The notes: generated from the letters alone by a model not told the origin. 40,630 nt of DNA from Chloroflexota bacterium (GCA_002719775.1 PBEP01000002.1:83147-123776); one strand, 5' to 3'; positions 1-10,161 are shown, counted from the stretch's first letter. Translations and numbers: made by a program.

Positions 1-681
1 TGCATTAAACGCAGCTTGTTGCTCAGCTTGGTTCTTTTTTTTACCAGACCCTGTTCCAATTTCTTCTCCCTCGACAGTAACACTTGCAAAAAAAGTACTT
101 CCATCACTAACATCATCAATTGGAAAGATACTGTACACTGGTAAAGGTAATCCTTTTTCCTGAAGTAATTCTTGCAGATTACTTTTGGAATCAAGTTTGG
201 GAGCTTGAGCCTCAAAAGACTCCAAATCATCGTTGATCCAACTTGAAATCAATCGATACGCTTTAGTTTCTCCTTGATCAATCACTATAGCCGCAATTAA
301 CGCTTCCAGTGCAGCCGCAAGATTTGAATTTCTATCCCTACCTCCTGATTTCTCTTCACCTTGGCCCATATTCAAATAAGAACCTAGTTCGATTGATCGA
401 GCAAGCTGAGCTAACTGCTCACCTCTGACCAATTGTGAACGCGCAAGCGTAAGAGCCCCTTCGTCATATTCAGGAAACTTTTCATACAATTCAGTAGCCA
501 CTACCCAACCAAGGAAAGCATCACCTAGGTATTCAAGTCTCTCGTAGCTACCATGTCGGAGTGATTCGTGTTCGTTAAGAAATGAGCGGTGAGTTAGTGC
601 CTCTTTCAAAATATCCGGATTTTTAAACCAGATACCTAAAGATTTTTGGAGAGAACGGAGAGCGCCATCTGGGTTCGGCAA
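1..681 (-). CDS. rnc: Ribonuclease III (3' end truncated by window edge; TTG start)
   Basis: Manual translation of minus strand from TTG 681: MPNPDGALRSLQKSLGIWFKNPDILKEALTHRSFLNEH...YERLEYLGDAFLGWVV...; RNase III signature plus C-terminal dsRBD (...NLQELLQEKGLPLPVY...). Not in ORF track. Confidence 0.93.
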   Translation of the reverse strand, partial: MPNPDGALRSLQKSLGIWFKNPDILKEALTHRSFLNEHESLRHGSYERLEYLGDAFLGWVVATELYEKFPEYDEGALTLARSQLVRGEQLAQLARSIELGSYLNMGQGEEKSGGRDRNSNLAAALEALIAAIVIDQGETKAYRLISSWINDDLESFEAQAPKLDSKSNLQELLQEKGLPLPVYSIFPIDDVSDGSTFFASVTVEGEEIGTGSGKKKNQAEQQAAFNA

Positions 682-692
682 TTACTTCCCTC

Positions 693-1325
693 CTAAATTC
701 CTCTTGGCCATGGTGGTTGAGGCCGCTTAATCTCGCCGACGTAACGAGCATTTTCAACTAGGCTCATTACATTTTCAAAATCTTTTTCTGCAGCCTCAGG
801 GGTATCTGGGCGTATTAGTTTCAAAAAAGCAGTCCCACCATTCTCGAAAACAAAAGTTGGGGTTCCAAATACTCCTAATTGCTCAACGGCATGAGTATGG
901 CTTTTAGCAACCGCATCTAAGCTTGATCTATCTTTCAAATCTTTTAAAAATTGATCTGAATTTAAACCAGCTTGGTCTGCTGCATTTGTTAGTACATCAA
1001 AATCACCTAGATTTTCTCTATCTTCATGTCGAGCTTTTAAAAGTAACGGTAAAAGCTTATTGAGGAATTCAGGACCCTGTGAATCAGCAGCTACAGCCGC
1101 CCTAAGGCCCCATAAACGATCCGGTATGTTTTCTTCAGCTTCATCCCAGACTAAATAACCTTCCCCAACTTTTTGATTAATCTGGTCAAGCGAAAATGGT
1201 TTCCAAGTAATATCAATTGGCTCTACACCGCCCCTAGCTTCTTTCACCATATCCAGCCAAACGGCTGCATTCCACACAAAAGGTCAGCCAAAATCAAAAT
1301 ATATGTCAGCTTTACGATTATTCAT
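693..1325 (-). CDS. DsbA-family / mycothiol-dependent nitroreductase (Rv2466c)-like oxidoreductase, probable selenoprotein (Sec at TGA 1284-1286)
   Basis: ORF 693-1277 extends upstream through one in-frame TGA to ATG 1325: MNNRKADIYFDFG-U-PFVWNAAVWLDMVKEARGGVEPIDITWKPFSL. U aligns with the Cys of the family motif (DP.CPWAW). Purine-rich RBS (AGAGG) sits before ATG 1325, none before GTG 1277. Confidence 0.85.
1254..1267 (-). promoter_or_regulatory. Candidate bacterial SECIS hairpin (DsbA-like gene)
   Basis: CAGCC-GTTT-GGCTG perfect 5-bp stem starting 17 nt after the UGA. Confidence 0.6.
1284..1286 (-). other. In-frame UGA, predicted selenocysteine codon
   Basis: TGA within continuous DsbA-like reading frame at the redox Cys position. 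Confidence 0.8.
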
Positions 1326-1352
1326 AAAGACCTCTTTTTTTTCTTAACTCCG

Positions 1353-1380
1353 ATTCTACCCTCACGAACAAGAGTGTCAA
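1353..1380 (-). promoter_or_regulatory. Sigma70-type promoter for the DsbA-like gene
   Basis: Minus strand TTGACA-N16-TAGAAT, about 28 nt upstream of ATG 1325. Confidence 0.7.
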
Positions 1381-1426
1381 CGAAACACTCATCATTAATA
1401 AGTGCAACTAGTGTTAGTCTTAATGG

Positions 1427-2653
1427 ATGAGTCAAGTGAAAATTCCACTTAACCAAATCATTTCGAGAGAAGCTTTAACTCCAATTCTTGCATTTGTTTC
1501 TCAATGTAATTATGCGGGAGTGAATGTTTGGTTGGTGGGTGGTTCAGTTAGAGATGGTATTTTAGGAAATCCCTCAAAAGATTTGGATTTAGTTGTTGAT
1601 GTTGATGTATTAAAGCTGATGAGTAAAATACAAATGCCGTTTCAACATTTCGAACGATTTTCAACTGCGAAAACTCAAATTGCTAATTTCCCAGTCGACA
1701 TAGCAAGTGCTCGTACAGAAATATACACAAAACCAGGAGCATTACCTAAGGTATTGCTTAGCGATATTGAATCGGATCTTGCAAGAAGAGATTTCTCAAT
1801 GAACTCAATTGCAATTTCACTTAACAAAGGCTCAGAAGGTGTGGTTCTTGATCCTTACAATGGACTGCAGGACATCAATACTAAGACAATCCGCATTTTA
1901 CATTCCGATAGCTTCAAAGATGACGCTACAAGAATCCTTCGAGCGATCAAATATTCTGTGAGGTTAGGTTTCGACTTAGCTCCCCAAACAAAAAAGATTT
2001 TAAAGAACAATATTAATTTCTTGAACAGCGTTTCCTCATCACGATTGCGCAGAGAATTAATTTCAATCACAGATGAACCTCTAGGCGCTTCAATTTTGCT
2101 GTATGCCCACAACGTTGGAGTATTTTCGGAAGTTTTCAGAAACCTAAATAATTCCGAGTTTAAGAATTTTTTATTATCGGCAAAAAAATCCAGTTTATCT
2201 GGAATACCCTTATTCATGTATCTTTTATCTCAATTAAACATTACTGACTCTCCACCTCGTATTTCTATCTCCAAAAAAGAAAAGTCCCTAACTGAGAAAT
2301 TGCAAAATGCATTAACAAGTAAGGATTTAAATAAGCACGGACTTGCTCCATCTGGGATCAAGAGAGAATTAAAGCATTTTTCTGAAAATGAAATTCAAAT
2401 TCTGCTGAAAATAAGTAATCAAAAAATGGCGTTTAATATTAAACTTTTCTTATCTAAGGCTCACCTAAGGCCATTACTTACTTTCAATGATTTGCTCATA
2501 ATGGGATTGCCGGAGAACAAATCATTAAGGGTTGCGATGGATCTTCTTTCTGACGCTGTGATTGATGGCAAAGTAAAAGGCCGTCGATCACAAGTAACTT
2601 ATGTTCAAAGGCTAATGCTTGAGGGATTAGACAATGAAAGCAACATACATTGA
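1427..2653 (+). CDS. cca: CCA tRNA nucleotidyltransferase / poly(A) polymerase family
   Basis: VWLVGGSVRDGILGNPSKDLDLVVD nucleotidyltransferase motif; RRDFSMNSIAI; ends in TGA overlapping next gene. Confidence 0.9.
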   Translation: MSQVKIPLNQIISREALTPILAFVSQCNYAGVNVWLVGGSVRDGILGNPSKDLDLVVDVDVLKLMSKIQMPFQHFERFSTAKTQIANFPVDIASARTEIYTKPGALPKVLLSDIESDLARRDFSMNSIAISLNKGSEGVVLDPYNGLQDINTKTIRILHSDSFKDDATRILRAIKYSVRLGFDLAPQTKKILKNNINFLNSVSSSRLRRELISITDEPLGASILLYAHNVGVFSEVFRNLNNSEFKNFLLSAKKSSLSGIPLFMYLLSQLNITDSPPRISISKKEKSLTEKLQNALTSKDLNKHGLAPSGIKRELKHFSENEIQILLKISNQKMAFNIKLFLSKAHLRPLLTFNDLLIMGLPENKSLRVAMDLLSDAVIDGKVKGRRSQVTYVQRLMLEGLDNESNIH

Positions 2654-3638
2654 GGAACATGGTGACCCTAGTGTGCTCAAATTTGGGGATTTCCCAGATC
2701 CAAAATTAGGACCTAAGGATGTCCTGGTTCGAATTTTTGCTAGCTCAGTCAATCGTCTGGATATTTATACAAGGACTGGTGTCAGAGGAACGCCAAAGAC
2801 AATTGAATTTCCCCATATTCTTGGTGGGGATAGTGCGGGAGAAGTGCTTGACATAGGCAGTGATGTTGAAGCTGGGGTAATCAGGGTAGGTTCTAGAGTA
2901 TTAATAAATCCTCTGCTGCGTCTGAACCCAACTCCTCAAATGCTAGGAACCCATAGAAAAGGATCTAATGCAGAATTAATTGCAATTCCTTTTGAAAATT
3001 TGGTGCCTATTCCTGATGAAATCAGTTACGAGAATGCAGCTTGTATTCCTACGGTGTTTTTACCGGTTTGGGATATTGTGAAAACAAAAGGCCAACTCCG
3101 ACCTGAAGAAACTGCATTAGTAATGTCAGGTTCTAGCGGAGTTGGAACTGCAGCAATTCAGGTAATTAAAAATGTTGTTGGGGCCAAATGCATTGTTGCA
3201 ACTAGTTCAGAAAACAAAGCAGCGCAAGCTATAAATTTAGGTGCTGATTTTACTATCAATTATGAAAAGGAAGAGCTAGGCAAATCCATTAGCGAATTAA
3301 CTGAAGGGAAAGGAGTCGACCTTGTGTTAGACCCTACTGGTGCTCGTTTCTTTGAGACTCTCTATGATTCACTTTCTGTAAATGGTCGTTACGGGATTTG
3401 TGGTGTTACTTCTGGATATGAATCGACGATTCACTTAGGAAAATTATTTTCAAAAAGGTTAGAGATTTTTGGTGTATTTATGGGCAACAATGCTTCGTTA
3501 TTGGAAATTCTAGAATTTGCAAAACTAGGAGCAATTAAAAGTATTATTCACCGTGTTTTGCATTTGCATGAGGCACAATTTGCACACGAGGAAATGGAAA
3601 AATCACTCCATTTTGGAAAATTTGTAATAAAAATTTAA
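2634..3638 (+). CDS. Zinc-binding alcohol dehydrogenase / quinone oxidoreductase family
   Basis: MDR family: GDSAGEVLDIG, SGSSGVGTAAIQVIK nucleotide-binding motif. Confidence 0.88.
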   Translation: MKATYIEEHGDPSVLKFGDFPDPKLGPKDVLVRIFASSVNRLDIYTRTGVRGTPKTIEFPHILGGDSAGEVLDIGSDVEAGVIRVGSRVLINPLLRLNPTPQMLGTHRKGSNAELIAIPFENLVPIPDEISYENAACIPTVFLPVWDIVKTKGQLRPEETALVMSGSSGVGTAAIQVIKNVVGAKCIVATSSENKAAQAINLGADFTINYEKEELGKSISELTEGKGVDLVLDPTGARFFETLYDSLSVNGRYGICGVTSGYESTIHLGKLFSKRLEIFGVFMGNNASLLEILEFAKLGAIKSIIHRVLHLHEAQFAHEEMEKSLHFGKFVIKI

Positions 3639-3639
3639 T

Positions 3640-4539
3640 TTATTTAGGAGTAAGGGCCTTAGTCGATCCTGACCCTATCATTGGTCGCTCGCTTTGCCTG
3701 ATATCCCAATAAATGTACTGATTAGCGTATCCAGAAAAACCGTGAAACTTTGATCGCGCCCATTCAGCACATAGTTGATATGAAGCCTTTTCATCAAATC
3801 CGTACCAATTTGTGAGCGCTCTCCTAATCCACCGATCTATGGGAAATGCTTCTAAATGTTCCAACGAAAAAAGCATTACACAATCAGCTATTTTCTCTGC
3901 TACTCCGGGTATTTTTTTTAAAGTATCTAGTGATTTTGTATACGAAACATCGCATAGGCTTTCGAGGTCAATAATGCCGGATTCAACATACTTAGCCGCT
4001 GAAATCATATATGGAGCTCTAAATCCGCATTTTAGATTGCGTAAATGCTGTTCTCCTGCCCGAATCAAAGCGTCCGGTCCAGGGAAACTATTTCTTTTTA
4101 TTTCATTTAGCTCCAATGGATTTCCAAGTTCGGTTGCTAATAATTCCATAGTCCTGGCAATGCGAGGAACGTTGGAGGTTGAAGATAGAATGAATGCCAG
4201 AAGTGTTTCCCAGGGGTTTTGTCTGAGTATTCGCAATCCGGGATTCTTGGAAATTCCTGCGGAAACAAATTCATCAGTACCAATCTCTTTCTGAATACTC
4301 AACAAATCATCATCAAGTCGAAAATATGACTGGAAGGAATTAACCAAGCCACCGACTGGATCCGCAGATGATTCTATTTCAATCACATTTTCTTTTTTAG
4401 ACAAAACCCAAATATTTCCATCAATGACGCCAGCCCACTTATTTCCGTCTGCCCTCCTCCAGCGAAATGCCTGGCCACTTTCAAGTGTTTGTTCTAGATC
4501 CAAAGGTTGAGAGATATTGATAGATTGCTTGGTTGTCAT
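3640..4539 (-). CDS. 8-oxoguanine DNA glycosylase (OGG1-like, HhH-GPD)
   Basis: QTLESGQAFRWRR N-domain; KKIPGVAEKIADCVMLFSLEHLEAFPIDRWIRRAL HhH-GPD. Start chosen at MTTKQS, overlapping dinG stop. Confidence 0.88.
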   Translation of the reverse strand: MTTKQSINISQPLDLEQTLESGQAFRWRRADGNKWAGVIDGNIWVLSKKENVIEIESSADPVGGLVNSFQSYFRLDDDLLSIQKEIGTDEFVSAGISKNPGLRILRQNPWETLLAFILSSTSNVPRIARTMELLATELGNPLELNEIKRNSFPGPDALIRAGEQHLRNLKCGFRAPYMISAAKYVESGIIDLESLCDVSYTKSLDTLKKIPGVAEKIADCVMLFSLEHLEAFPIDRWIRRALTNWYGFDEKASYQLCAEWARSKFHGFSGYANQYIYWDIRQSERPMIGSGSTKALTPK

Positions 4540-7289
4540 TAATACTCCTTGATCCAATTACTTACGCTTTTGAGCATTTCTTCTAATGGCTCCCGTGAAA
4601 TAGTTGGGCCTGGCAATGAACTGACAAAAGTTTTTCCATAATTTTTAGTATTAATGCGACCATCGAGAACTATAATTACTCCCTTATCTTCCTTACTCCT
4701 GATCATTCTGCCAAAACCCTGCCTGAACTTTAAAATGGCTTGAGGAACAGCAAATTGCACAAAAGGTTGGTTATACTGAGATGATCGAGCAGAAAAAATA
4801 GGGTCGCTTGGAACACTGAAAGGTAATCGCGACATAACTAAAATTTTAAGCGCTTGGTTTCCTAAATCTACGCCTTCCCAGAAAGAAGCTGTTCCTAAAA
4901 GTATCGAACGTGGGTCATTTATAAACTTGCTAGCCAATTGATCTGGAGTTCCATCAACTCCTTGCTCTAAAACAGAAATTCCTGTAGACATTAATCTCTT
5001 ACGCAAATCTGAAGCTATGCTCTTAAGAGTTTTGTAAGAAGTAAATAATGCCATCGTATGCCCATTTGCAATTCCCAGTAAACCGACCAATGAATCTGCT
5101 AATAATGCCGTGTAATTAGTTTGCCAAGGATCTGGGGCATCTGTAGGGAGACATAAAAGTGCAGCGTTCTTGTAGTCAAAAGGGGAACCCAAAAATAATT
5201 CATCGGTAGTCATTTCCAGTGTTTCAATATCCAAAGAAGGAGCAGAGCTCAAACCTAAACGCCTTCTGAAATGACTGAAATCTTGGTCCACTGTCAAGGT
5301 GGCACTAGTGAGTGTGACAGATTGTTTTTTTAAAAAAAGGTTCTCTTGTAACTGCCTTGATACTTCTAGTGGGGCACCGTTGATACTAAGGCCATATGCT
5401 ATATCGCTTATCCAATAGATCATGTCTGATTCGGGTTTTGAAATAAAGCTAGCGATTTTACCCCTTAGCTCTATTTGTTCACTAGTCCAATCAAAAAGCT
5501 CACCGCTTTTTGATTCAAAATTGGAAATTTTCCCTATAGCAGGAATATCGATTAATTCAATTAGTCGCTCAACCAAAGTAGAAAGTTCGCTAAATGAATT
5601 TTCAAAATCACCCCATGCTATTTCCAAATTTGACCAGTCTGGTGAAGACCTAATTGCTGACGTTATGCTCAGCTCATCTATTTGTTCAGTGTTAGTAGAA
5701 TGCGACTTCCCATTTTCCGCTAATATCAGACATAAGCTAATCCAAAGCTCACGTGTAGCTGATGCACCTCTAATAATTCTGCCGCACTGAAGGTTTAAGG
5801 TTTTAATTCTAGTTTCCTGAATTGGCAATTCTTGTAGCGTGGAAATTATTGATTGAATGGACTGACCCAATCTGTCTAACAGATCTTCCACTCTAGACCT
5901 TGTGACTCTAAATCCGAATTGACGTGTCGCTTCTGATTCGAGGTTGTGCGCTTCGTCTATTATTAAAAATTCATAGTCTGGCAACAATGAGCCTTCAACT
6001 AAAAGGTCTGAAAGCAAAAGCGCATGATTTACTACTACTATATGTGAACTTAAAGCTTCTTCCCTAGCATGTCTGTAGAAACAATTCCCTTCTTTAGCAC
6101 CACTGCAATTCGCAAAACCTGATGCGGAAATCCGGTCCCATGCCCCGATCTCAGATGGCATAATTTTTAATTCAGCTCGGTCTCCAGTTTTAGTATGATC
6201 CAGCCACAAAAGCGTTTTACACATTACGCTAGCTTGATCAGCTCCTAAATACTCGCTATTTGCCTGGGAGATCCATTTTTTCAAACAAACGTAATTTGCT
6301 TTTCCTTTCATTTGGTTGAATCTGAAAGCAGTTATATCCAAGTCGCTGGTCTTAAGGGTTTCCAGAACATCAGGAATATCCTTCTTAACTAGCTGCTCTT
6401 GAAGATTGATAGTGCTTGTAGAAATTAAAACTCTAACGTTGTTCTTTATTGCAAAAATTATTACTGGAAGAAGATATGCTACTGACTTTCCAATGCCAGT
6501 TCCCCCCTCAACCATAATATGATGATTTCTGTTTTTTTCTGGGGTTCCCAAAGTTCTCGCAATAGCCTTAGCCATATCGAGTTGTTCTGGGCGAGCTTCG
6601 TAATTCGGGAATCGCTTTGCGAATGGGCCATCAGGTCCTAAATAGTTATTTATCTCTTCAATGGACACATTAACAGCGGCAGTTGGTGAACCAATAGGTT
6701 TAGGTTTTTGTAACCTTTCTTTCAAATTTGCAGATTCTGAAAAAACATGTTTAGTGCTTGATTGCTGGTTTAGGTGAGAAACAAACAAAGTTGAAAATGG
6801 ACTTTGTGCTTGTGATGAGAAACTAGCTAGCTTTTCGATAACAGGAACTGGCAATTCATCAATTTTTATCATAAGTGCCTGAAAGAAGTTCCAGATTTTT
6901 ATTGCATCCTCTTTCAAATTTGAATTTAGAGGCGGATTTTCTATCGGGGGCAAAATTTCCAAAGAGTCTGACTGAGGTGTTTGAATAATATGTGGATCTA
7001 ATAAATCAGGCGCTACAAATTCCGCAAGGTCGCTTAAGTCCCAAATTATTGATGATGAGCTGGTTTGCGTACTAACATGATCCAGAAATTGTTTCGCAGA
7101 ACTAAAACAAACTATTGGATAGCCAGAAATAAATTCACTAAACTCAATAATAGTGTTCGTTTCAGAATTAATTTGAGAAGAATAAGTCCCTTCTGAGAAT
7201 TTTAATCCAACATAACGAAATTCTGAGTTCTCTCTAGCGTCAACTGCCAAAGCGATTATTACTGAATCAGATTTTAAATGAATTTGCAT
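4539..7289 (-). CDS. dinG: DinG/XPD-like ATP-dependent helicase
   Basis: Walker A EGGTGIGKSVAYLLP, DEAH box, Fe-S cysteines (YVCLKKW, MCKTL, NCSGAKEGNCF), FRQGFGRMIRS. Confidence 0.9.
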   Translation of the reverse strand: MQIHLKSDSVIIALAVDARENSEFRYVGLKFSEGTYSSQINSETNTIIEFSEFISGYPIVCFSSAKQFLDHVSTQTSSSSIIWDLSDLAEFVAPDLLDPHIIQTPQSDSLEILPPIENPPLNSNLKEDAIKIWNFFQALMIKIDELPVPVIEKLASFSSQAQSPFSTLFVSHLNQQSSTKHVFSESANLKERLQKPKPIGSPTAAVNVSIEEINNYLGPDGPFAKRFPNYEARPEQLDMAKAIARTLGTPEKNRNHHIMVEGGTGIGKSVAYLLPVIIFAIKNNVRVLISTSTINLQEQLVKKDIPDVLETLKTSDLDITAFRFNQMKGKANYVCLKKWISQANSEYLGADQASVMCKTLLWLDHTKTGDRAELKIMPSEIGAWDRISASGFANCSGAKEGNCFYRHAREEALSSHIVVVNHALLLSDLLVEGSLLPDYEFLIIDEAHNLESEATRQFGFRVTRSRVEDLLDRLGQSIQSIISTLQELPIQETRIKTLNLQCGRIIRGASATRELWISLCLILAENGKSHSTNTEQIDELSITSAIRSSPDWSNLEIAWGDFENSFSELSTLVERLIELIDIPAIGKISNFESKSGELFDWTSEQIELRGKIASFISKPESDMIYWISDIAYGLSINGAPLEVSRQLQENLFLKKQSVTLTSATLTVDQDFSHFRRRLGLSSAPSLDIETLEMTTDELFLGSPFDYKNAALLCLPTDAPDPWQTNYTALLADSLVGLLGIANGHTMALFTSYKTLKSIASDLRKRLMSTGISVLEQGVDGTPDQLASKFINDPRSILLGTASFWEGVDLGNQALKILVMSRLPFSVPSDPIFSARSSQYNQPFVQFAVPQAILKFRQGFGRMIRSKEDKGVIIVLDGRINTKNYGKTFVSSLPGPTISREPLEEMLKSVSNWIKEY

Positions 7290-7303
7290 TTGATTAGATC
7301 TGC

Positions 7304-8212
7304 CTATACAAAACTTACCAAATTGCTAGGCCCTGTTGAAAGATCCACATTCTCTGGTTCAAGTAAGTTAACCAAGTGGCTCTTAACCCCGTGTCTCAAT
7401 AATTCATCTTGGATTGAAATACCTTGAGAATGATCGTTGAATAATGAGAAAAAAGAGGGACCGGAACCGGCTAAGGTTAAATTATGAATCCCTATTTTCA
7501 TGGCTAGCTTTTTAATTTCATGATAGTTCTGATACATAAGTGGAGCGACAGTATCAAAAGTATTAAATGTGTTAGCAAATATTGGTTTGCAATTAAATAA
7601 CAGTCGCTTAATTCGCTCGGTTGGTTCATTGTTCAGTGAATAATGCTCGGGTTTCAAAAAACTATACATTTTCTGAGTTTTTGCGCTAATTATTTCTTTC
7701 TGATTTTCAATGATTAGCGCCCACTTCTCATAGGGTGTTGGAAGTCTGCTTAACTCATCACCCTTTTTCGTAGCAATAGCTGTTCCACCGTGAAAGAAAA
7801 ATGGGACATCACTGCCTAATTTAGAACCCAAATTGCATAGTTCATCAAAACTTAAATTGGTATTCCATAGAAGATTTAGGCCTATTAGAGCAGCCGCTGC
7901 ATCACTACTACCCCCGCCTAGTCCTGCGCTAATAGGAATTTTCTTATTTAGGCTTATAAATGCACCAGACTTGAAATTCGAAATCTCTTTTAAGTAGATT
8001 GCGGCCTGCATTATTAAATTTGTATCGGTTGGCCCTAAATTATCGGAATTAGTCACCAGCTTCAAGCTCGGTGAATGTTTAAATTCCAACTTATCGGTTA
8101 AATTTACCGCCTGCATAATGGTACTTATATTGTGATACCCATCCTGCCTTATGCCGCAAATTGCCAATGAAAGATTTACTTTAGCTGGAGCAAGGACCGT
8201 TACTGACTGCAA
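7304..8212 (-). CDS. ispE: 4-diphosphocytidyl-2-C-methyl-D-erythritol kinase
   Basis: APAKVNLSLAI, ISAGLGGGSSDAAAALIGLN, LAGSGPSFFSLF GHMP motifs. Confidence 0.93.
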   Translation of the reverse strand: MQSVTVLAPAKVNLSLAICGIRQDGYHNISTIMQAVNLTDKLEFKHSPSLKLVTNSDNLGPTDTNLIMQAAIYLKEISNFKSGAFISLNKKIPISAGLGGGSSDAAAALIGLNLLWNTNLSFDELCNLGSKLGSDVPFFFHGGTAIATKKGDELSRLPTPYEKWALIIENQKEIISAKTQKMYSFLKPEHYSLNNEPTERIKRLLFNCKPIFANTFNTFDTVAPLMYQNYHEIKKLAMKIGIHNLTLAGSGPSFFSLFNDHSQGISIQDELLRHGVKSHLVNLLEPENVDLSTGPSNLVSFV

Positions 8213-8213
8213 A

Positions 8214-9023
8214 CTAAGAAGGTTCCTTAAGGAATTGAATGGTTATTCTCTCAAACTCTCTCGGTTTTATTCCTTGAACGCTATGGCCACCATTTTCAAC
8301 AATAACAATCTGGGAGTTCGGCAAAATAGCATGCTGTGAATGCGCATGCTCAAGGCCAATGGCAGAAGGATTTGATCCCCATATGATCAATGTGGGAGCA
8401 TGTACATCTGGCAACTTATCTAATAAAAGAAACTTCTCTCTCTCTTGAATATCATGGGTAGCCTTAATCAATGACAACCAAGATTCCCCTCTTCCTGGTC
8501 TTCGAGCCAAGTCATATGCTTTTTGTATCATTTGTTCAGTAACTTCGACGTTGTCAGCCCACGCCCAGTAAAAGCGCTCCTTAATAAAATCCATTTCCGG
8601 TGGTGTCCATTCAGTAGGAGCAGCAGGACCTTTCAAATTAGCACCTGCGTTCCCCACTAAAACTAATTTCCTAACCCTATGAGGATATTTCCAAGCATAC
8701 AGCGCAGCAAACCATCCTCCTGCACTTTGGCCACATAAGTCTGCCTGAGGTATATCTAGCGACTTCATAAATCCTTCAATCATCTCCACGAATGTATCAA
8801 ACGTATAGCCATCTAAGGGAAGGTCTGACTCACCGTATCCCAACATATCTAATGAATAAACATGAGAAAATTCAGCTAACGCTGGGATATTCAACCGCCA
8901 TTGCTCAGAAGACATCAGTGCATCTCTTCCGTGTAATAATATTAGAGGAAAACCCTCACCAGCCTCTAAATATCCAATTTTGTTCCCATTAGCAACAGTG
9001 AATTTCTTATTAATCAGAGTCAT
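8214..9023 (-). CDS. Alpha/beta hydrolase
   Basis: LLHGRDA, CGQSAGG nucleophile elbow (GxSxG), ENGGHSVQ catalytic His. Confidence 0.9.
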   Translation of the reverse strand: MTLINKKFTVANGNKIGYLEAGEGFPLILLHGRDALMSSEQWRLNIPALAEFSHVYSLDMLGYGESDLPLDGYTFDTFVEMIEGFMKSLDIPQADLCGQSAGGWFAALYAWKYPHRVRKLVLVGNAGANLKGPAAPTEWTPPEMDFIKERFYWAWADNVEVTEQMIQKAYDLARRPGRGESWLSLIKATHDIQEREKFLLLDKLPDVHAPTLIIWGSNPSAIGLEHAHSQHAILPNSQIVIVENGGHSVQGIKPREFERITIQFLKEPS

Positions 9024-9043
9024 AGTTTCTCACCTCAATAATT

Positions 9044-9823
9044 CTAAGTTTCCATACTTGAGAGATGCAGGCTAATCCACTCATCAATGCTCAAAGTTTC
9101 AGCTCTTCTGGAAGGATTAACTTTAGCCCTATTCATCATTTCTATAATTTCTGAACCAGACAACCCCATGGACGAAGCAATTGAATTTTTAAGCTGCTTC
9201 CTTGGTGAATGGAACCCTGCTCTCACTATCTGGAAAAAGTCACTTTTATTTTTAATTCTTTCTAAATAATCAGAACGGAGCTCCAAAGTAATAATACTTG
9301 ATGTGACTTTTGGAGGTGGAACAAAGGAACCTGGTTTCACATTCCTCAATATTTTCAAATGTCCATAAACTTGAAAAGCGACGGAAATTAATGACATTGA
9401 ACCTGGTTCAGCACATAGAAGTTTTGCAACTTCACGCTGAACTAAAGCGACTATTCTTATGGGAGGACGCTCGCTTTCTAAGAAACTCCTCAATATTGGC
9501 AATGCCGCATAATAAGGAAGATTACCTAGGAGAATATATTGATCAGTTTTCTTAAAGAGCGTAGCTGGATCAAAATTTCTCGCGTCTGCATTTAGAATTT
9601 GCACATTGGGGCCAAATTCTTGTTTCAATGAATCAGATAACGAAGAATCAATTTCAATAGCAGTCAACTTCCCAGTACGTTCCGCTAAAACTCGTGTAAG
9701 CGAACCTTTACCAGGGCCAATTTCAACCACAAAATCTTCAGGCTGGATTAGAGCTGAATCTGCAATCAGATTTAGGATGTTATTATCGTTCAGGAAGTGT
9801 TGTCCTAAGGTTTTATTCGGCAT
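9044..9823 (-). CDS. ksgA: 16S rRNA (adenine1518-N6/1519-N6)-dimethyltransferase
   Basis: KTLGQHFLND, VVEIGPGKGSLT, LGNLPYYAALPIL, VPPPKVTSSII. Confidence 0.93.
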   Translation of the reverse strand: MPNKTLGQHFLNDNNILNLIADSALIQPEDFVVEIGPGKGSLTRVLAERTGKLTAIEIDSSLSDSLKQEFGPNVQILNADARNFDPATLFKKTDQYILLGNLPYYAALPILRSFLESERPPIRIVALVQREVAKLLCAEPGSMSLISVAFQVYGHLKILRNVKPGSFVPPPKVTSSIITLELRSDYLERIKNKSDFFQIVRAGFHSPRKQLKNSIASSMGLSGSEIIEMMNRAKVNPSRRAETLSIDEWISLHLSSMET

Positions 9824-9899
9824 AATTCTCACTCTTAATTTCAACCGAATTTGAAAAGCGGTCGTGCACCTGCCTTTGCGCTGATTACTCAGTGCATAG

Positions 9900-10140
9900 T
9901 TATATGAATCTTGCTCAAACTAGGCTAACCTGCGGCACACAGAATGCACTGCTTACCGCTGCTTCCTTCCGGACCTGACGGGGTTCACAGGAAACCGTTG
10001 CGCAGGGCCTAATTCTCAACACAACACTCAAAACCAGAGACACTAAGGTCAACTCTAAACAGGAATTCAACCCCGCTATAGCGGATTGCGGGTATAGGGC
10101 ACCGCTATCTCCCCGTCTAGCACGACCAAGGACATTATGC
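9900..10140 (-). ncRNA. ffs: Large (Alu-domain-containing) bacterial signal recognition particle RNA; boundaries approximate
   Basis: Minus strand has 5' Alu-like part CTTGGTCGTGCTAGACGGGGAGATAGCGGTGCCCTATACCCGCAATCCGCTATAGCGGGGTTGAATTCC and the S-domain core CCCTGCGCAACGG...GAACCCCGTCAGGTCCGGAAGGAAGCAGCGGTAAG...GTGCCGCAGG. Confidence 0.92.
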
Positions 10141-10161
10141 CAGATTTGTTTGGATTAGGTA

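Noticed and set aside
1173-1430. Plus-strand 85-aa ORF
   Set aside because: Antisense to the Sec-DsbA gene and its promoter, no recognisable domain.
5422-5790. Plus-strand ORF opposite dinG (and similar antisense ORFs at 3812, 9606, 10322, 12805, 14476, 16126, 37113, 38211, 39995, 40144)
   Set aside because: Antisense shadows of well-supported genes without recognisable domains.
10065-10115. Palindrome CCGCTATAGCGG with a further CCGCTAT copy, possibly a regulatory site or repeat
   Set aside because: Explained as part of the Alu-domain of the large SRP RNA.
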